Below, piece after piece: positions 1 to 7,489 of a stretch of 12,315 nt of DNA. Made by a program: the position numbers and the translations under genes. Under the pieces are notes generated by a model. That model did not search any database, had not been told where the DNA came from, and worked only from the letters and a program-made list of their open reading frames with translations. The DNA is from Gammaproteobacteria bacterium (GTDB lineage: Bacteria; Pseudomonadota; Gammaproteobacteria; HK1), in the NCBI GenBank assembly GCA_022822245.1, contig JAJECB010000195.1, forward strand, positions 1 through 12,315. Direction: 5' to 3'. Within the stretch, counting starts at the first letter, position 1. Each line of letters opens with the position of its first letter.

Positions 1-91
1 CTTCCAGGTCGGCCACCCGGGTGTGATAGCGCAAGATGATGTCTCCGGCCCGGCGGGCGGCTCGGACCGCGACGTTGACGATGGGGTGCAC
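1..91 (-). CDS. suhB: SuhB-type inositol-1-monophosphatase, 5' end only
   Basis: Read on the minus strand from a GTG at 91-89, the 30 visible codons begin MHPIVNVAVRAARRAGDII and continue LRYHTRVADLE, then leave the window. This matches the N-terminal helix of SuhB (E. coli starts MHPMLNIAVRAARKAG). The family is a Mg2+-dependent inositol monophosphatase. In E. coli the protein also binds NusA and the rRNA antitermination complex. The GTG is chosen because the family nearly always starts Met-His-Pro; the ATG 14 bases upstream is out of frame. No clear Shine-Dalgarno sequence precedes it. The catalytic motifs lie outside the window, so activity cannot be judged. It is divergent from trmJ, the arrangement also found in E. 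coli. Confidence 0.85.
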   Translation of the reverse strand, partial: MHPIVNVAVRAARRAGDIILRYHTRVADLE

Positions 92-120
92 GAGATGAAT
101 GCCATGCGGAACGGGTGCCC

Positions 121-126
121 ATTCTA
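121..126 (-). promoter_or_regulatory. Putative -10 box of the suhB promoter
   Basis: The minus strand reads TAGAAT, five of six matches to TATAAT. It lies about 30 bases upstream of the suhB GTG and would give a short leader of about 23 bases. I see no convincing -35 hexamer 16-18 bases upstream, so this is a -10-only call. It lies in one of the few AT-containing patches between the divergent genes. Confidence 0.4.
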
Positions 127-194
127 TCGCCCGCCGGACTCCCGCATCGTCCGGGCGGCCGCGCCCGCGCGCGCTGCGAGGTGCGGGTGACGAC

Positions 195-1031
195 ATGAGG
201 ACCGGATCGGACCTGCTCGCGAACGTGCGGATCGTGCTCGTCGCCCCGACCCACCCGGGCAACATCGGGGCGGCGGCCCGTGCCATGCGGACCATGGGCC
301 TCCGAGACCTGCGGCTGGTGCGGCCCCGCCGGTTCCCGAGCGCGGAGGCGACCGAGCGCGCCGCCGGGGCGTTCGAGGTTCTGGACCGGGCGCGGGTCGA
401 CGACGATCTGTCCGAAGCGCTCGCCGACTGTGGGTGGGCGGTGGCCGCGACGGCCCGGCCGCGGCGCCTCGAGTGGGTGCAGCTCGATCCGCGCGAAGCG
501 GGGCGCGAGCTCGTGAGGCGGGCCGCGTCGGGGCCGGTGGCGGCGGTGTTCGGCCGCGAGAGCGCGGGGCTCACGAACGACGAGATCGACCGCTGCCAGG
601 CGGTGCTCCGCATCCCCACTGCCCCCGACTTCCGCTCCCTCAACATCGCCGCCGCGGTCCAGATCGCCGCCTACGAGGTCGCGAGGGCCGCGTCGGGGCT
701 GGCGGCGGCGGCCGGGGCGGGCGCGCCGCGTCCTCCCGGGTCCGGGACCGGCCCCGGCGGCGAGGCGGTGGAGGAAGGCGCCGGTGCGCGGGAGAACCGG
801 CCCGAGGCGGTGACCGCGGCCGACCTCGAGCGGCTCTTCACGCACTTCGAGACGGCGCTCGCCGACATCGGCTACCTCGATCCGGAGCGCCCCCGGCTCC
901 TCATGCGGCGTTTGCGGCGGCTCCTCGTCCGGGCGGACATCGATCGGGCGGAGCTCAACATCCTGCGCGGCATCCTCACCGCCGCGCAGGAGGCGTCCGG
1001 TGCGCGGGGGCCGCCGCGGTCGCGTTCGTGA
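195..1031 (+). CDS. trmJ: tRNA (cytidine(32)/uridine(32)-2'-O)-methyltransferase TrmJ
   Basis: TrmJ uses S-adenosylmethionine to 2'-O-methylate position 32 of the anticodon loop in several tRNAs. It is a cytoplasmic SPOUT-family dimer. The 278-residue product begins MRTGSDLLANVRIVLVAPTHPGN. Visible family motifs are HPGNIGAAARAM (20-31), FGRESAGLTNDE (119-130) and PDFRSLNIAAAVQIAAYEVA (144-163), which together build the knotted AdoMet site. A helical C-terminal domain covers about 208-265. An Ala/Gly/Pro-rich linker of about 40 residues (166-207) separates the two, longer than in the E. coli protein (246 residues in total). The ATG at 195 is chosen because it sits about ten residues before the first strand, as in homologues. 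An open frame extends upstream to 99 but encodes unrelated Arg/Pro-rich sequence. A GAGGTG 11 bases upstream is a weak ribosome site. The gene is divergent from suhB. Confidence 0.93.
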   Translation: MRTGSDLLANVRIVLVAPTHPGNIGAAARAMRTMGLRDLRLVRPRRFPSAEATERAAGAFEVLDRARVDDDLSEALADCGWAVAATARPRRLEWVQLDPREAGRELVRRAASGPVAAVFGRESAGLTNDEIDRCQAVLRIPTAPDFRSLNIAAAVQIAAYEVARAASGLAAAAGAGAPRPPGSGTGPGGEAVEEGAGARENRPEAVTAADLERLFTHFETALADIGYLDPERPRLLMRRLRRLLVRADIDRAELNILRGILTAAQEASGARGPPRSRS

Positions 1032-1228
1032 TCGGCCATACCGGGGGGGCGGACCGAGAACGCGTGGAACGACCTCGCGACCTGCGAACCGACGGGAACT
1101 CCGCGAGTCGGAGCGGCGCGGCGCAATTCGACCCGGAGCGTCGCCCCACGTTGGCCACGATGCCGGCTCGCGACGTCGGTCGGCCCGGACGGCGCGGCCG
1201 CGGGCGGCAGGACCGGACGCGAACGGCC

Positions 1229-1927
1229 TCAGCCGGGCCGGATCGGGTGCCCGTCGAGCCAGGCTTCCCCACCGCGGAGGCGAAGACGCCCGGTCGCGAA
1301 CCGATGGACGGCCCGGGGCAGGATCCGGTGTTCTTCCTCGCGCACGCGCGCGGCCAGGGACTCGGGGGTGTCGTCCGGCCGCACCGCGACGCGGGCCCGC
1401 TCGATGAGCGGGCCCGCGTCGAGCGCCTCGGTCACGAAGTGAACGGTGCAGCCGTGTTCGCGCACCCGTGCTTCGAGAGCTCTCTCGTGGGTCCGGAGCC
1501 CCGGGAACGCGGGCAGCAGGGAGGGGTGGATGTTGATGAGCCGTCCCGCGAACCGTCGGGTGAAGGCGGGCCCGAGGATGCGCATGAATCCGGCGAGCAC
1601 GACGAGATCCGCCCGCCCGGGTCCGTCCACCCGCGCGGCGAGCGCGTCGTCGAACTCGGCGCGCGAGCGAAAGGAGCGGTGGTCGAGGGTGCGGGCGGGA
1701 ATGCCCGCCGTCCGGGCCCGGTCGAGGGCGGGCGCCCGGGGGACGTTGCTCACGACCTCCGCGATCGGGCAGCCGGTGTCGATGAGTGCCTGGAGGTTGG
1801 TGCCGCTTCCCGAGACGAGAACGACAATCCGCGGTCCGGCCGGCCATTTCCAGCCCGTCGCGGACGCCTGCGCCGTGGGGGACGGGGGTTCCGGCGGATG
1901 TCCCTTCCCGTCATCGGCCGGGTTCAA
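1229..1927 (-). CDS. purN: Phosphoribosylglycinamide formyltransferase 1 (GART), TTG start
   Basis: PurN transfers a formyl group from 10-formyl-tetrahydrofolate to GAR, giving FGAR, the third step of IMP synthesis. The 232-residue product has the family core starting RIVVLVSGSGTNLQALID (33-50). The catalytic triad is visible: Asn132 and His134 in INIHPSLLP, and Asp170 in EALDAGPLIE. The start is TTG at 1927, overlapping the purM stop as TTGA. No ATG or GTG lies in frame between there and the core, and AGGTGA sits seven bases upstream. This gives an N-terminal extension of about 30 Pro/Ala-rich residues not found in E. coli PurN (212 residues), probably disordered. It is the second gene of a purM-purN operon, the usual order in gammaproteobacteria. 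Its 3' end faces that of trmJ across about 200 bases. Confidence 0.95.
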   Translation of the reverse strand: MNPADDGKGHPPEPPSPTAQASATGWKWPAGPRIVVLVSGSGTNLQALIDTGCPIAEVVSNVPRAPALDRARTAGIPARTLDHRSFRSRAEFDDALAARVDGPGRADLVVLAGFMRILGPAFTRRFAGRLINIHPSLLPAFPGLRTHERALEARVREHGCTVHFVTEALDAGPLIERARVAVRPDDTPESLAARVREEEHRILPRAVHRFATGRLRLRGGEAWLDGHPIRPG

Positions 1928-2988
1928 TCGATGATCACCTGCTCGCGGTGGCGGGGATCGGCGAGGAGCACCTCTCCGATGACGGCCGGCGCCTCGCCCG
2001 ACTCGCCGAGGGTTCGCAGCGCGTCGTCCACGTGATGGGCGGAGACGACGAGGGTCATCCCGATCCCGCAGTTGAAGGTGCGGAACATCTCGCGGTCCCC
2101 GATGCCTCCCGCCTCGCGGACCCAGCGGACGATCGGCGGCATCGTCCAGCGCCCGCGGTCGAGCCGCGCGCGGAGCCCCGCGGGGAGGATCCTCCCGACG
2201 TTGAGGGTGAGCCCGCCGCCGGTGATGTGCGCGAGCCCCTTGACCGGGACCTCCTCCATCGCCCGGCGTACCGAGCCGACGTAGATCCGGGTGGGGGTCA
2301 TCAGGCACTCGCCGAGGGATTCGTCGCCGTCGAACGGCTCGCCGAGGGAAGCGCCGGAGACCTCGAGGATCTTCCGCACGAGCGAGAAGCCGTTCGAGTG
2401 CAGGCCGCTCGAGGGAAGCCCGATGATGCGGTCTCCGGGATGGATCCCCGCGCCGTTCACGATTCGGTCCTCCTCGACGAGGCCGAGGCAGAACCCGGCG
2501 AGATCGAAGTCCTCGCCCGAGTAGACTCCCGGCATCTCGGCGCACTCGCCGCCGACGAGCGATGCGCCGGCGAGCTCGCAGCCGCGGGCGACTCCTTCGA
2601 TCACCATCTGGGCCTTCGAGAGATCGAGCTCGCCCATGGCGAGATAGTCGAGGAACAGGACCGGCTCCGCGCCCTGGACGAGCACGTCGTTCGCGCACAT
2701 CGCCACGAGGTCGATCCCGACCGTCTCGTAGCGTGACGTCTCGACGGCCAGCCGCAGCTTGGTGCCGACGCCGTCCGCCGCGGTGACGAGTACCGGATTC
2801 CGGTACCGGTCCATGGGAAGCTTGAACAGCGACGCGAATCCACCCACCCCGCCGAGGACCCCGGGCCGGTACGTACGGCTCGCGATGGCCCGGATCCGAT
2901 CGACCAGCCGGTTGCCCCGGTCGATGTCGACGCCGGCGTCCCGGTAGCGGAGTGAAGTCGTGCCCGTATCGTCCACGTCGATCTGCAT
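1924..2988 (-). CDS. purM: Phosphoribosylformylglycinamidine cyclo-ligase (AIR synthetase)
   Basis: PurM closes FGAM to aminoimidazole ribonucleotide using ATP, the fifth step of purine synthesis. The 354-residue product carries LRYRDAGVDIDRGN (14-27), the ATP-site segment DGVGTKLRLA (72-81), MCANDVLVQGAEPVLFLDY (97-115) and GGECAEMPGVY (146-156), all hallmarks of the family. Length agrees with E. coli PurM (345). The ATG at 2988 is preferred because the conserved SLRYRDAGVD starts about 12 residues later, as in homologues, and because a good -10 box lies just upstream at 3012-3017. Two earlier in-frame ATGs (3045, 3036) would start upstream of that box and add non-conserved sequence. It is the first gene of purM-purN and is divergent from the DUF2066 gene. 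Confidence 0.95.
   Translation of the reverse strand: MQIDVDDTGTTSLRYRDAGVDIDRGNRLVDRIRAIASRTYRPGVLGGVGGFASLFKLPMDRYRNPVLVTAADGVGTKLRLAVETSRYETVGIDLVAMCANDVLVQGAEPVLFLDYLAMGELDLSKAQMVIEGVARGCELAGASLVGGECAEMPGVYSGEDFDLAGFCLGLVEEDRIVNGAGIHPGDRIIGLPSSGLHSNGFSLVRKILEVSGASLGEPFDGDESLGECLMTPTRIYVGSVRRAMEEVPVKGLAHITGGGLTLNVGRILPAGLRARLDRGRWTMPPIVRWVREAGGIGDREMFRTFNCGIGMTLVVSAHHVDDALRTLGESGEAPAVIGEVLLADPRHREQVIID
1935..1940 (-). promoter_or_regulatory. Ribosome binding site deciding the purN TTG start
   Basis: The minus strand reads AGGTGA, a strong Shine-Dalgarno match, inside the last codons of purM and seven bases before TTG at 1927. It supports a TTG start coupled to purM termination. The next family-conserved residues are about 30 codons downstream with no ATG or GTG between. 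Confidence 0.65.
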
Positions 2989-3011
2989 CCGGTTCAGCCC
3001 GGCCCGCGCGT

Positions 3012-3017
3012 ATTGTA
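3012..3017 (-). promoter_or_regulatory. Putative -10 box for purM in an AT-rich island
   Basis: The minus strand reads TACAAT, five of six matches to TATAAT, inside the only AT-rich patch (3011-3021) between purM and the divergent DUF2066 gene. Transcription would start near 3005, leaving about 17 bases to the purM ATG. The -35 region is poor. The same island reads TATTGT on the plus strand and could also serve the divergent gene, but I see no -35 for that direction. GCGCG and CGCGC flank it on the two sides. No PurR-type operator is recognisable. Confidence 0.45.
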
Positions 3018-3065
3018 AATTGGCGCGATGATCCATCGAGCCCACGGCCGGACCCCTCCGTCACG

Positions 3066-4190
3066 ATGCGGGCGGCCCGCGCGATGAACGGGCGGGTCCG
3101 CCCGTACCGATGTCGCCGGGCGCCGTCGCGCGGCCGTCGGCGGCTCGCGGCCGCGGTGCTCGCGATGGCGGGCTTCGCGTGGGGGGCGGGGGCCGGGGCG
3201 GCCGGCCCGGACGGAGCCGGGAACCGGTATCCGGACCTCTACACGGCCCGGGTGATGGCGGAGGACCGGGGGAACGTCGACCTCGCGCTCGTGCGGGCGA
3301 TGCGCGCCATGCTGGTGCGGGTGACCGGCCTCCGGCGTCCCGAGACGTCGCGGGGGGTGAGGGACGCCTTCGCGAATCCGGAGCGGTACGTCCAGCAGTA
3401 TGTCTTCGAGTCCGGCGCCGACCATGACCTCACCGTGAAGTTCGACCCCGGCGCGATCGACCGGCTCGTCGAGGAGCTCGGACTCGGCCGGTGGAGCCGC
3501 GTGCGGCCCCGGGTGATCGTGTGGCTCGCCGTCGAGGACGAGCGCGGGCGCAAGACGTACGTGGATTCCGCTTCGCGGGCGGCGGTGGCGATCGACGAGC
3601 CGGCGCACGAACGCGGGATGCCGTTCGTCCTGCCCCTTTACGACATCGAGGACCGCATGACCCTGCCCGTATCCACCCTCTGGGGCGGATTCCCGGAACC
3701 GATCGAGCGCGCGTCGCGCCGCTACGCCGCGGATGCGGTCCTCGCCGGCCGGGCGTGGCGGGGAGAGACGGGTCTGTGGAAGGCGCGCTGGACGCTGTTC
3801 GGGGAGCTGACGAGGGAGTTCCGGACGAGCGGGGAGAGCCTGGAAGCCGCGGTCGCCGAGGGCATGCACGAGGTCGCCGACCGGTTCGCGGCGCGCTTCG
3901 CGCGGCACGGCGCGGCGGCCGCCGCCGCGCGGGTGCCGATCGAGGTCGCGGGGGTCGAGCGGCTCGAGGACTATGGGCGGCTCATGGGCTACCTCGCCTC
4001 CATCGACATCGTGGAGACGGTGCAGGTGGAGCGGGTCGAGGCCTCGCGGGTACGCGTCGTGCTGCGGGCGAAGGGCGGCCGGCCCGCCCTCGCCGAGCTC
4101 ATCGCGCTCGGACGCACGCTCGTACCCGCGCAGAGCGCGGCCGGGGAGGATGACGAAGGAGCGTCCGCGCTCGCCTACCAACTGCGATGA
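3066..4190 (+). CDS. DUF2066 family protein, probably exported
   Basis: The product (374 residues from ATG 3066) belongs to DUF2066, a family of unknown function recurrently found beside purM and hda in gammaproteobacteria. An Arg-rich start (1-26) is followed by a hydrophobic Ala/Leu/Gly stretch (27-46, LAAAVLAMAGFAWGAGAGAA), consistent with a Sec signal peptide cleaved near 46-47, so the protein is likely periplasmic. The mature region opens with YPDLYTARVMAEDR and includes LVRAMRAMLVRVTG, an alignable N-terminal feature of the family. The middle has PRVIVWLAVEDERGR and PLYDIEDRM. The start could also be ATG 3084; neither has a clear ribosome site. Its TGA overlaps the ATG of a 19-codon ORF that leads into hda. 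I assign no enzymatic role. Confidence 0.8.
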   Translation: MRAARAMNGRVRPYRCRRAPSRGRRRLAAAVLAMAGFAWGAGAGAAGPDGAGNRYPDLYTARVMAEDRGNVDLALVRAMRAMLVRVTGLRRPETSRGVRDAFANPERYVQQYVFESGADHDLTVKFDPGAIDRLVEELGLGRWSRVRPRVIVWLAVEDERGRKTYVDSASRAAVAIDEPAHERGMPFVLPLYDIEDRMTLPVSTLWGGFPEPIERASRRYAADAVLAGRAWRGETGLWKARWTLFGELTREFRTSGESLEAAVAEGMHEVADRFAARFARHGAAAAAARVPIEVAGVERLEDYGRLMGYLASIDIVETVQVERVEASRVRVVLRAKGGRPALAELIALGRTLVPAQSAAGEDDEGASALAYQLR

Positions 4191-4246
4191 ACGGCCCGGA
4201 GCCTTGCCGACCGCGGGCGTCCGGGGTCGGACGTCCGCTCCGATGA
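4187..4246 (+). other. 19-codon ORF bridging the DUF2066 gene and hda
   Basis: An ATG at 4187 overlaps the DUF2066 stop (ATGA). Nineteen codons later the frame ends in a TGA at 4244-4246 that overlaps the hda ATG at 4243 (again ATGA). The predicted peptide is MNGPEPCRPRASGVGRPLR and resembles nothing I know. It could be a coupling relay that carries ribosomes from one gene to the next, the joined ends of a deleted gene, or coincidence in GC-rich sequence. No independent ribosome site is visible. Confidence 0.25.
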
Positions 4247-4938
4247 ACCGCCCCGTCGCCCAGTATCCTCTCGCATTCGGCGCTGACGATCCGCCGTCGT
4301 TCGACAACTTCGTGGCCGGGGAAAACCGGGGGGCGGTGCACGCGATTCGCGAATCGGCGACCGGACGTGGCGATCGATACCTCTTCCTCACCGGCCCCCC
4401 GGGCACCGGCAAGACCCACCTGCTGATCGCGGCCGCCCGCGCCGTGGAGGGCTTCTACCTCGATCCCGGAGAGCCCGGCGTGGGGCCGGGGGTGACCGAA
4501 GGGCTGGAGTCGGCCCGCCTCGTCTGCCTCGACGGAATCGGCGCGGCAGCCGGCCGCCCTGACTGGGAGCAAGCCCTGTTCCGGCTCTTCAACGCCCTCG
4601 AGAGCGCCGGCACCCCCCTCGTCGTCGCGGACCGGTCGCCGCCCGGGCGTCTCGGATTCGCGCTCCCGGACCTCGCCTCGCGGCTCGCCTCGGGGCCGGT
4701 GCTGGGCCTCGCCGCGCTCGGCGAACCGGAGCTCGGGCAGGTGCTCGTCTCCCGGGCGCGGGTGCGCGGCATCGAGCTCCCCTTCCAGGTGGCGGCCTAC
4801 CTGGTGACGCGCGAGCGGCGGGACGTCCCGCATCTTCTCGCGCTTCTCGACCGCCTCGACCGGCACTCCCTGGCCGCTCAGCGACCCGTCACGATCCCGT
4901 TCGTGCGTTCGCTCATCGAAGAAGCCGACGAGGGTTAG
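4243..4938 (+). CDS. hda: DnaA regulatory inactivator Hda (DnaA-like AAA+ protein)
   Basis: Hda binds the DNA-loaded sliding clamp and stimulates ATP hydrolysis by DnaA, limiting replication to one initiation per cycle (RIDA). The 231-residue product is one AAA+ module without a DNA-binding domain, matching Hda length (about 233). Visible are an N-terminal clamp-binding-like segment QYPLAF (7-12; E. coli has QLSLPL), Walker A GPPGTGKT (51-58), Walker B LVCLDGIG (93-100) and the box VII arginine in DLASRL (R147). The C-terminus, with DRLDRHSLAAQRPVTIPFV (203-221), is close to E. coli Hda. The Walker A is canonical, whereas the E. coli motif is degenerate (GAGRSH). The ATG at 4243 is chosen because it places the clamp motif at the expected distance. 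It lies downstream of the DUF2066 gene and convergent with proS across 38 bases. Confidence 0.92.
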   Translation: MNRPVAQYPLAFGADDPPSFDNFVAGENRGAVHAIRESATGRGDRYLFLTGPPGTGKTHLLIAAARAVEGFYLDPGEPGVGPGVTEGLESARLVCLDGIGAAAGRPDWEQALFRLFNALESAGTPLVVADRSPPGRLGFALPDLASRLASGPVLGLAALGEPELGQVLVSRARVRGIELPFQVAAYLVTRERRDVPHLLALLDRLDRHSLAAQRPVTIPFVRSLIEEADEG

Positions 4939-4976
4939 TGCTTCCCTCCCATCGGCGAAATATTGCGGCCAGGCGG

Positions 4977-6689
4977 TCAGGCCGGGCGGCGGTCGATGCG
5001 GGCGGCGACCAGGGCCGCCGCCTCGTCGAGGGGAAGGAACTCGGTTTCGCCGTCCCGCCGGCTCCGGTATTCGATGGTGCCCTCGTCGAGTCGCCGCTCC
5101 CCGAGGACGAGCCGGTGGGGGATGCCGATGAGATCCATCTCCGAGAACATGACCCCGGGGCGGACCGCCCGATCGTCGAGGAGCACCTCGACGCCGAGCG
5201 CGCGAAGTTCCTCGTAGAGCGCTTCCGAGCGGTCGCGCACCCGGCCCGAGCGGTGGGCGTTCAGCGGGAGGAGCGCCACCTCGAACGGGGCGATGGCGTC
5301 CGGCCAGGCGATGCCGTTCTCGTCGTGGTTCTGCTCGATGGCGGCGGCGGCGATGCGGCTCACCCCGATCCCGTAGCAGCCCATCTCGAGGGTGCGGGCC
5401 CGGCCGCCCTCGTCGAGGCACACGGCGTGCATCGATTCGCTGTACTTGCGGCCGAGCTGGAACACGTGGCCGACCTCGATCCCGCGGCGGATGGAGATGG
5501 TGCCCCGGCCGTCCGGGCTCGGATCGCCCTCGATGGCGTTGCGAAGGTCGGCGGTCGCGGGCCGGGGGAGGTCGCGTCCCCAGTTGACCCCGGCGAGGTG
5601 GGCCTCGTCGCGGTTCGCCCCGCAGACGAAGTCCGCGGTGGCGGCCGCCCAATGGTCCACGACGACCGGCACCCCGAGCCCGACCGGCCCGACCGAGCCC
5701 GCGCCTGCGCCGGTCGCCTCGCGCACCGCTTCCGGCGACGCGAGGGCGACCGGGGTCCGGACCCCCGCGAGGCGGCTCGCCTTGACCAGGTTGAGCTCGT
5801 GGTCGCCGCGAAGGACGAGCGCGATCGGACCGTCGTCGCCCTCCACGAAGAGGGTCTTGAGGCACCGATCGGGCGACACGCCGAGGAGTTCGCTCACGTC
5901 CTCGATGGTGCGCACGTCCGGGGTCCTCACCTCGCGCATCGTCTCCGTCGCGGCGGGCGGCTCGGGCGGCGAAGGGGCGGGGGTGAGCTCCAGGTTCGCG
6001 GCGTAGGTCCCCTCGTCGTTGAACGCGATATCGTCCTCGCCGGACTCCGCGAGCACGTGGAACTCCTCGGAGCGGCTGCCCCCGATGGCCCCCGAATCCG
6101 CCTCCACCACCCGGAAGTCGAGGCCCGTGCGGGAGAAGATGCGCCGGTAGGCGTCGCGCATCGTTTCGTAGCTCCGACGGCTCCCCGCCTCGTCGAGGTC
6201 GAAGGAGTAGGCGTCCTTCATGATGAACTCGCGCGCCCGCATGACCCCGAAGCGGGGCCGGACCTCGTCCCGGAACTTGATCTGGATCTGGTAGAGGTTG
6301 AGGGGAAGCTGGCGGTAGCTCCGGACCTCGCGGCGCACGATGTCGGTAATGACCTCCTCGTGGGTCGGTCCGACGCAGAAGTCGCGCTCGTGCCGATCGC
6401 GAAGCCGCAGCAGCTCGGGCCCGAAGTGGTCCCAGCGACCCGACTCCATCCACAGCTCGGCGGGCTGCACCGCGGGCATGAGGACTTCCTGGGCGCCCGA
6501 CCGGTCCATCTCCTCGCGCACGATGTTCTCGATCTTGCGCAGCACCCGGAGGCCGAGCGGGAGCCAGGTGTAGAGCCCGGCCGCGAGCCGGCGGACGAGC
6601 CCGGCCCGGATCATGAGCCGGTGGCTCACGATCTCGGCGTCGGAGGGGTCTTCCCTTTCCGTGGCGAGCAGAATCCGGGAGGTTCTCAT
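4977..6689 (-). CDS. proS: Prolyl-tRNA synthetase, bacterial type with editing domain
   Basis: ProS is a cytoplasmic class II synthetase that charges tRNA-Pro. The product has 570 residues (E. coli 572) and starts [20 protein letters not shown], very close to the E. coli N-terminus, which fixes the start at 6689. Class II motif 2 is [17 protein letters not shown] (139-155), GPTHEE lies at 107-112, and motif 3 is in [20 protein letters not shown]. The insertion domain that deacylates Ala-tRNA-Pro is present between motifs 2 and 3 (about 225-405) and retains the lysine in CLKTLF. An anticodon-binding domain ends the protein. A -10-like TATGAT lies 35-40 bases upstream. An upstream in-frame ATG at 6728 overlaps this box and is not favoured. 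The gene is convergent with hda, and the short gap has no recognisable intrinsic terminator. Confidence 0.97.
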   Translation of the reverse strand: MRTSRILLATEREDPSDAEIVSHRLMIRAGLVRRLAAGLYTWLPLGLRVLRKIENIVREEMDRSGAQEVLMPAVQPAELWMESGRWDHFGPELLRLRDRHERDFCVGPTHEEVITDIVRREVRSYRQLPLNLYQIQIKFRDEVRPRFGVMRAREFIMKDAYSFDLDEAGSRRSYETMRDAYRRIFSRTGLDFRVVEADSGAIGGSRSEEFHVLAESGEDDIAFNDEGTYAANLELTPAPSPPEPPAATETMREVRTPDVRTIEDVSELLGVSPDRCLKTLFVEGDDGPIALVLRGDHELNLVKASRLAGVRTPVALASPEAVREATGAGAGSVGPVGLGVPVVVDHWAAATADFVCGANRDEAHLAGVNWGRDLPRPATADLRNAIEGDPSPDGRGTISIRRGIEVGHVFQLGRKYSESMHAVCLDEGGRARTLEMGCYGIGVSRIAAAAIEQNHDENGIAWPDAIAPFEVALLPLNAHRSGRVRDRSEALYEELRALGVEVLLDDRAVRPGVMFSEMDLIGIPHRLVLGERRLDEGTIEYRSRRDGETEFLPLDEAAALVAARIDRRPA

Positions 6690-6723
6690 CGTGGAGGCGT
6701 ACCTGGTTCGGGCGGCCGGCGCA

Positions 6724-6729
6724 ATCATA
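6724..6729 (-). promoter_or_regulatory. Putative -10 box of the proS promoter
   Basis: The minus strand reads TATGAT, five of six matches to TATAAT, giving a predicted start near 6717 and a leader of about 28 bases before proS. The hexamer 17 bases upstream is TTCGTG, a poor -35. The position supports starting ProS at 6689. Confidence 0.45.
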
Positions 6730-6786
6730 TCCCGACCCGAATATCGCACGAACCCCGAGAGGTGACCGCATGTTTCCCGGAGCGAG

Positions 6787-6839
6787 ATTGGGAGTCGGAG
6801 TGGGTTCTCGGAAACGAAAACCCACTCCGACCCCCCAAT
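6787..6839 (+). repeat. REP-like long palindrome with GAAA tetraloop
   Basis: A 53-base imperfect palindrome lies between proS and the Nudix gene. The core stem pairs 6794-6806 (GTCGGAGTGGGTT) with 6819-6831, thirteen perfect base pairs. Inside it, after one C-A mismatch, TCG (6808-6810) pairs with CGA (6815-6817) around a GAAA loop (6811-6814). Outside, ATTGGG (6787-6792) pairs with CCCAAT (6834-6839) after a one-base against two-base bulge. There is no T-tract on either strand, so it is not a standard intrinsic terminator. The arm resembles GGGGTCGGAGT/GGGGTCAGAGT palindromes that I recall scattered in proteobacterial intergenic DNA near REP-associated Y1 transposases. No such transposase is present here. 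Repeat status genome-wide is an inference. Confidence 0.65.
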
Positions 6840-6840
6840 T

Positions 6841-6859
6841 CGCGGGCTTCCCGCCCGCG
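6841..6859 (+). repeat. Small GC hairpin beside the long palindrome
   Basis: CGCGGGC (6841-6847) pairs perfectly with GCCCGCG (6853-6859) around a TTCCC loop. It starts two bases after the long palindrome and may be part of the same repeat unit. No T-tract follows. In DNA this rich in G+C a seven-base stem is only weak evidence of function. Confidence 0.35.
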
Positions 6860-6967
6860 TGGGACAGGAGGTTCGTGGGAATCTGCGCGGGCAGGCATGC
6901 GCGTGCTCCCGCGGGTGCCCGACCCGCGCCCAGGAGGGCGGCGGTCCGCGAGTGAGCCCGGCCGGCG

Positions 6968-7489
6968 TCAGCCGGAGTCCGGCTGGGCGTCGAGCGCGAG
7001 CAGCCGCTCGAAGGCGAGACGGGTGTCGGGGGTCAGGGGGGCGATGCGGCCGGCCGCGATCTCCTCCACGGTACGGAACTCGACGCTCTCCACCTCCTCG
7101 GCCTGGAGGGAGAACGGACCCTCGTGCACGCAGGTGAACACCCGGCCGAAGCAGCGGACGCAATCGTCCCCGTAGTAGAAATCGAACCGCGGCTCGAGGA
7201 CCGTGTCGCGGATGCCGAGCTCTTCGGCCGCCTCGCGTTCCGCGCACGCCTCGTAGGATTCGCCGGCCGCGACGACCCCGCCCGCCGCGAGGTCGAAAAA
7301 GCCCGGGCAGACGTCCTTGAGCGCGGTGCGGCGCTGGACGAGGACCCTTCCCTCGCGGTTGAAGACGAAGATGAACGTCGCCCGGTGGGGCAGGTTCTCG
7401 CCGCGGACGAGGTGGCGCGGAAGCTCCGCGACGGGGTGGTTCTCGCCATTGACCACGGTGACGATCTCGTCGCTCGAAAGTGCGGGCAT
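6968..7489 (-). CDS. yfcD: Nudix hydrolase, YfcD type
   Basis: The product (173 residues) contains a complete Nudix box at 71-93, [23 protein letters not shown], with every consensus position filled (G-x5-E-x7-R-E-U-x-E-E-x-G-U); the paired glutamates bind the metal that drives diphosphate hydrolysis. Flanking sequence matches E. coli YfcD: an N-terminal VVNGEN segment, [11 protein letters not shown] (34-44), [22 protein letters not shown] (50-71) and [14 protein letters not shown]. YfcD belongs to the isopentenyl-diphosphate isomerase-like branch of the Nudix superfamily and its physiological substrate is not established, so only diphosphate hydrolysis is supported. The ATG at 7489 follows GAGAG at a suitable distance. 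The gene is in the same direction as proS but about 280 bases away, with the palindrome and a proS promoter between them, so it is probably a separate unit. Confidence 0.85.
   Translation of the reverse strand: MPALSSDEIVTVVNGENHPVAELPRHLVRGENLPHRATFIFVFNREGRVLVQRRTALKDVCPGFFDLAAGGVVAAGESYEACAEREAAEELGIRDTVLEPRFDFYYGDDCVRCFGRVFTCVHEGPFSLQAEEVESVEFRTVEEIAAGRIAPLTPDTRLAFERLLALDAQPDSG

Noticed and set aside
1032..1228. Possible terminator or gene remnant between convergent trmJ and purN
   Set aside because: The best hairpin is CTCCG/CGGAG (1099-1113), with no T-tract. I translated the region in several frames and found nothing recognisable.
1229..3064. A 611-codon frame joining purN with a second frame of purM
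   Set aside because: The upstream two thirds is out-of-frame reading of purM. The purM frame itself is unambiguous and complete, so no fusion exists.
4939..4976. Bidirectional terminator between convergent hda and proS
   Set aside because: The 38-base gap has no inverted repeat long enough for a hairpin and no T-tract.
6885..6929. GCGCGGG...CCCGCGC inverted repeat after the palindrome
   Set aside because: A seven-base GC stem with a 31-base interior offers several alternative pairings and could arise by composition alone.
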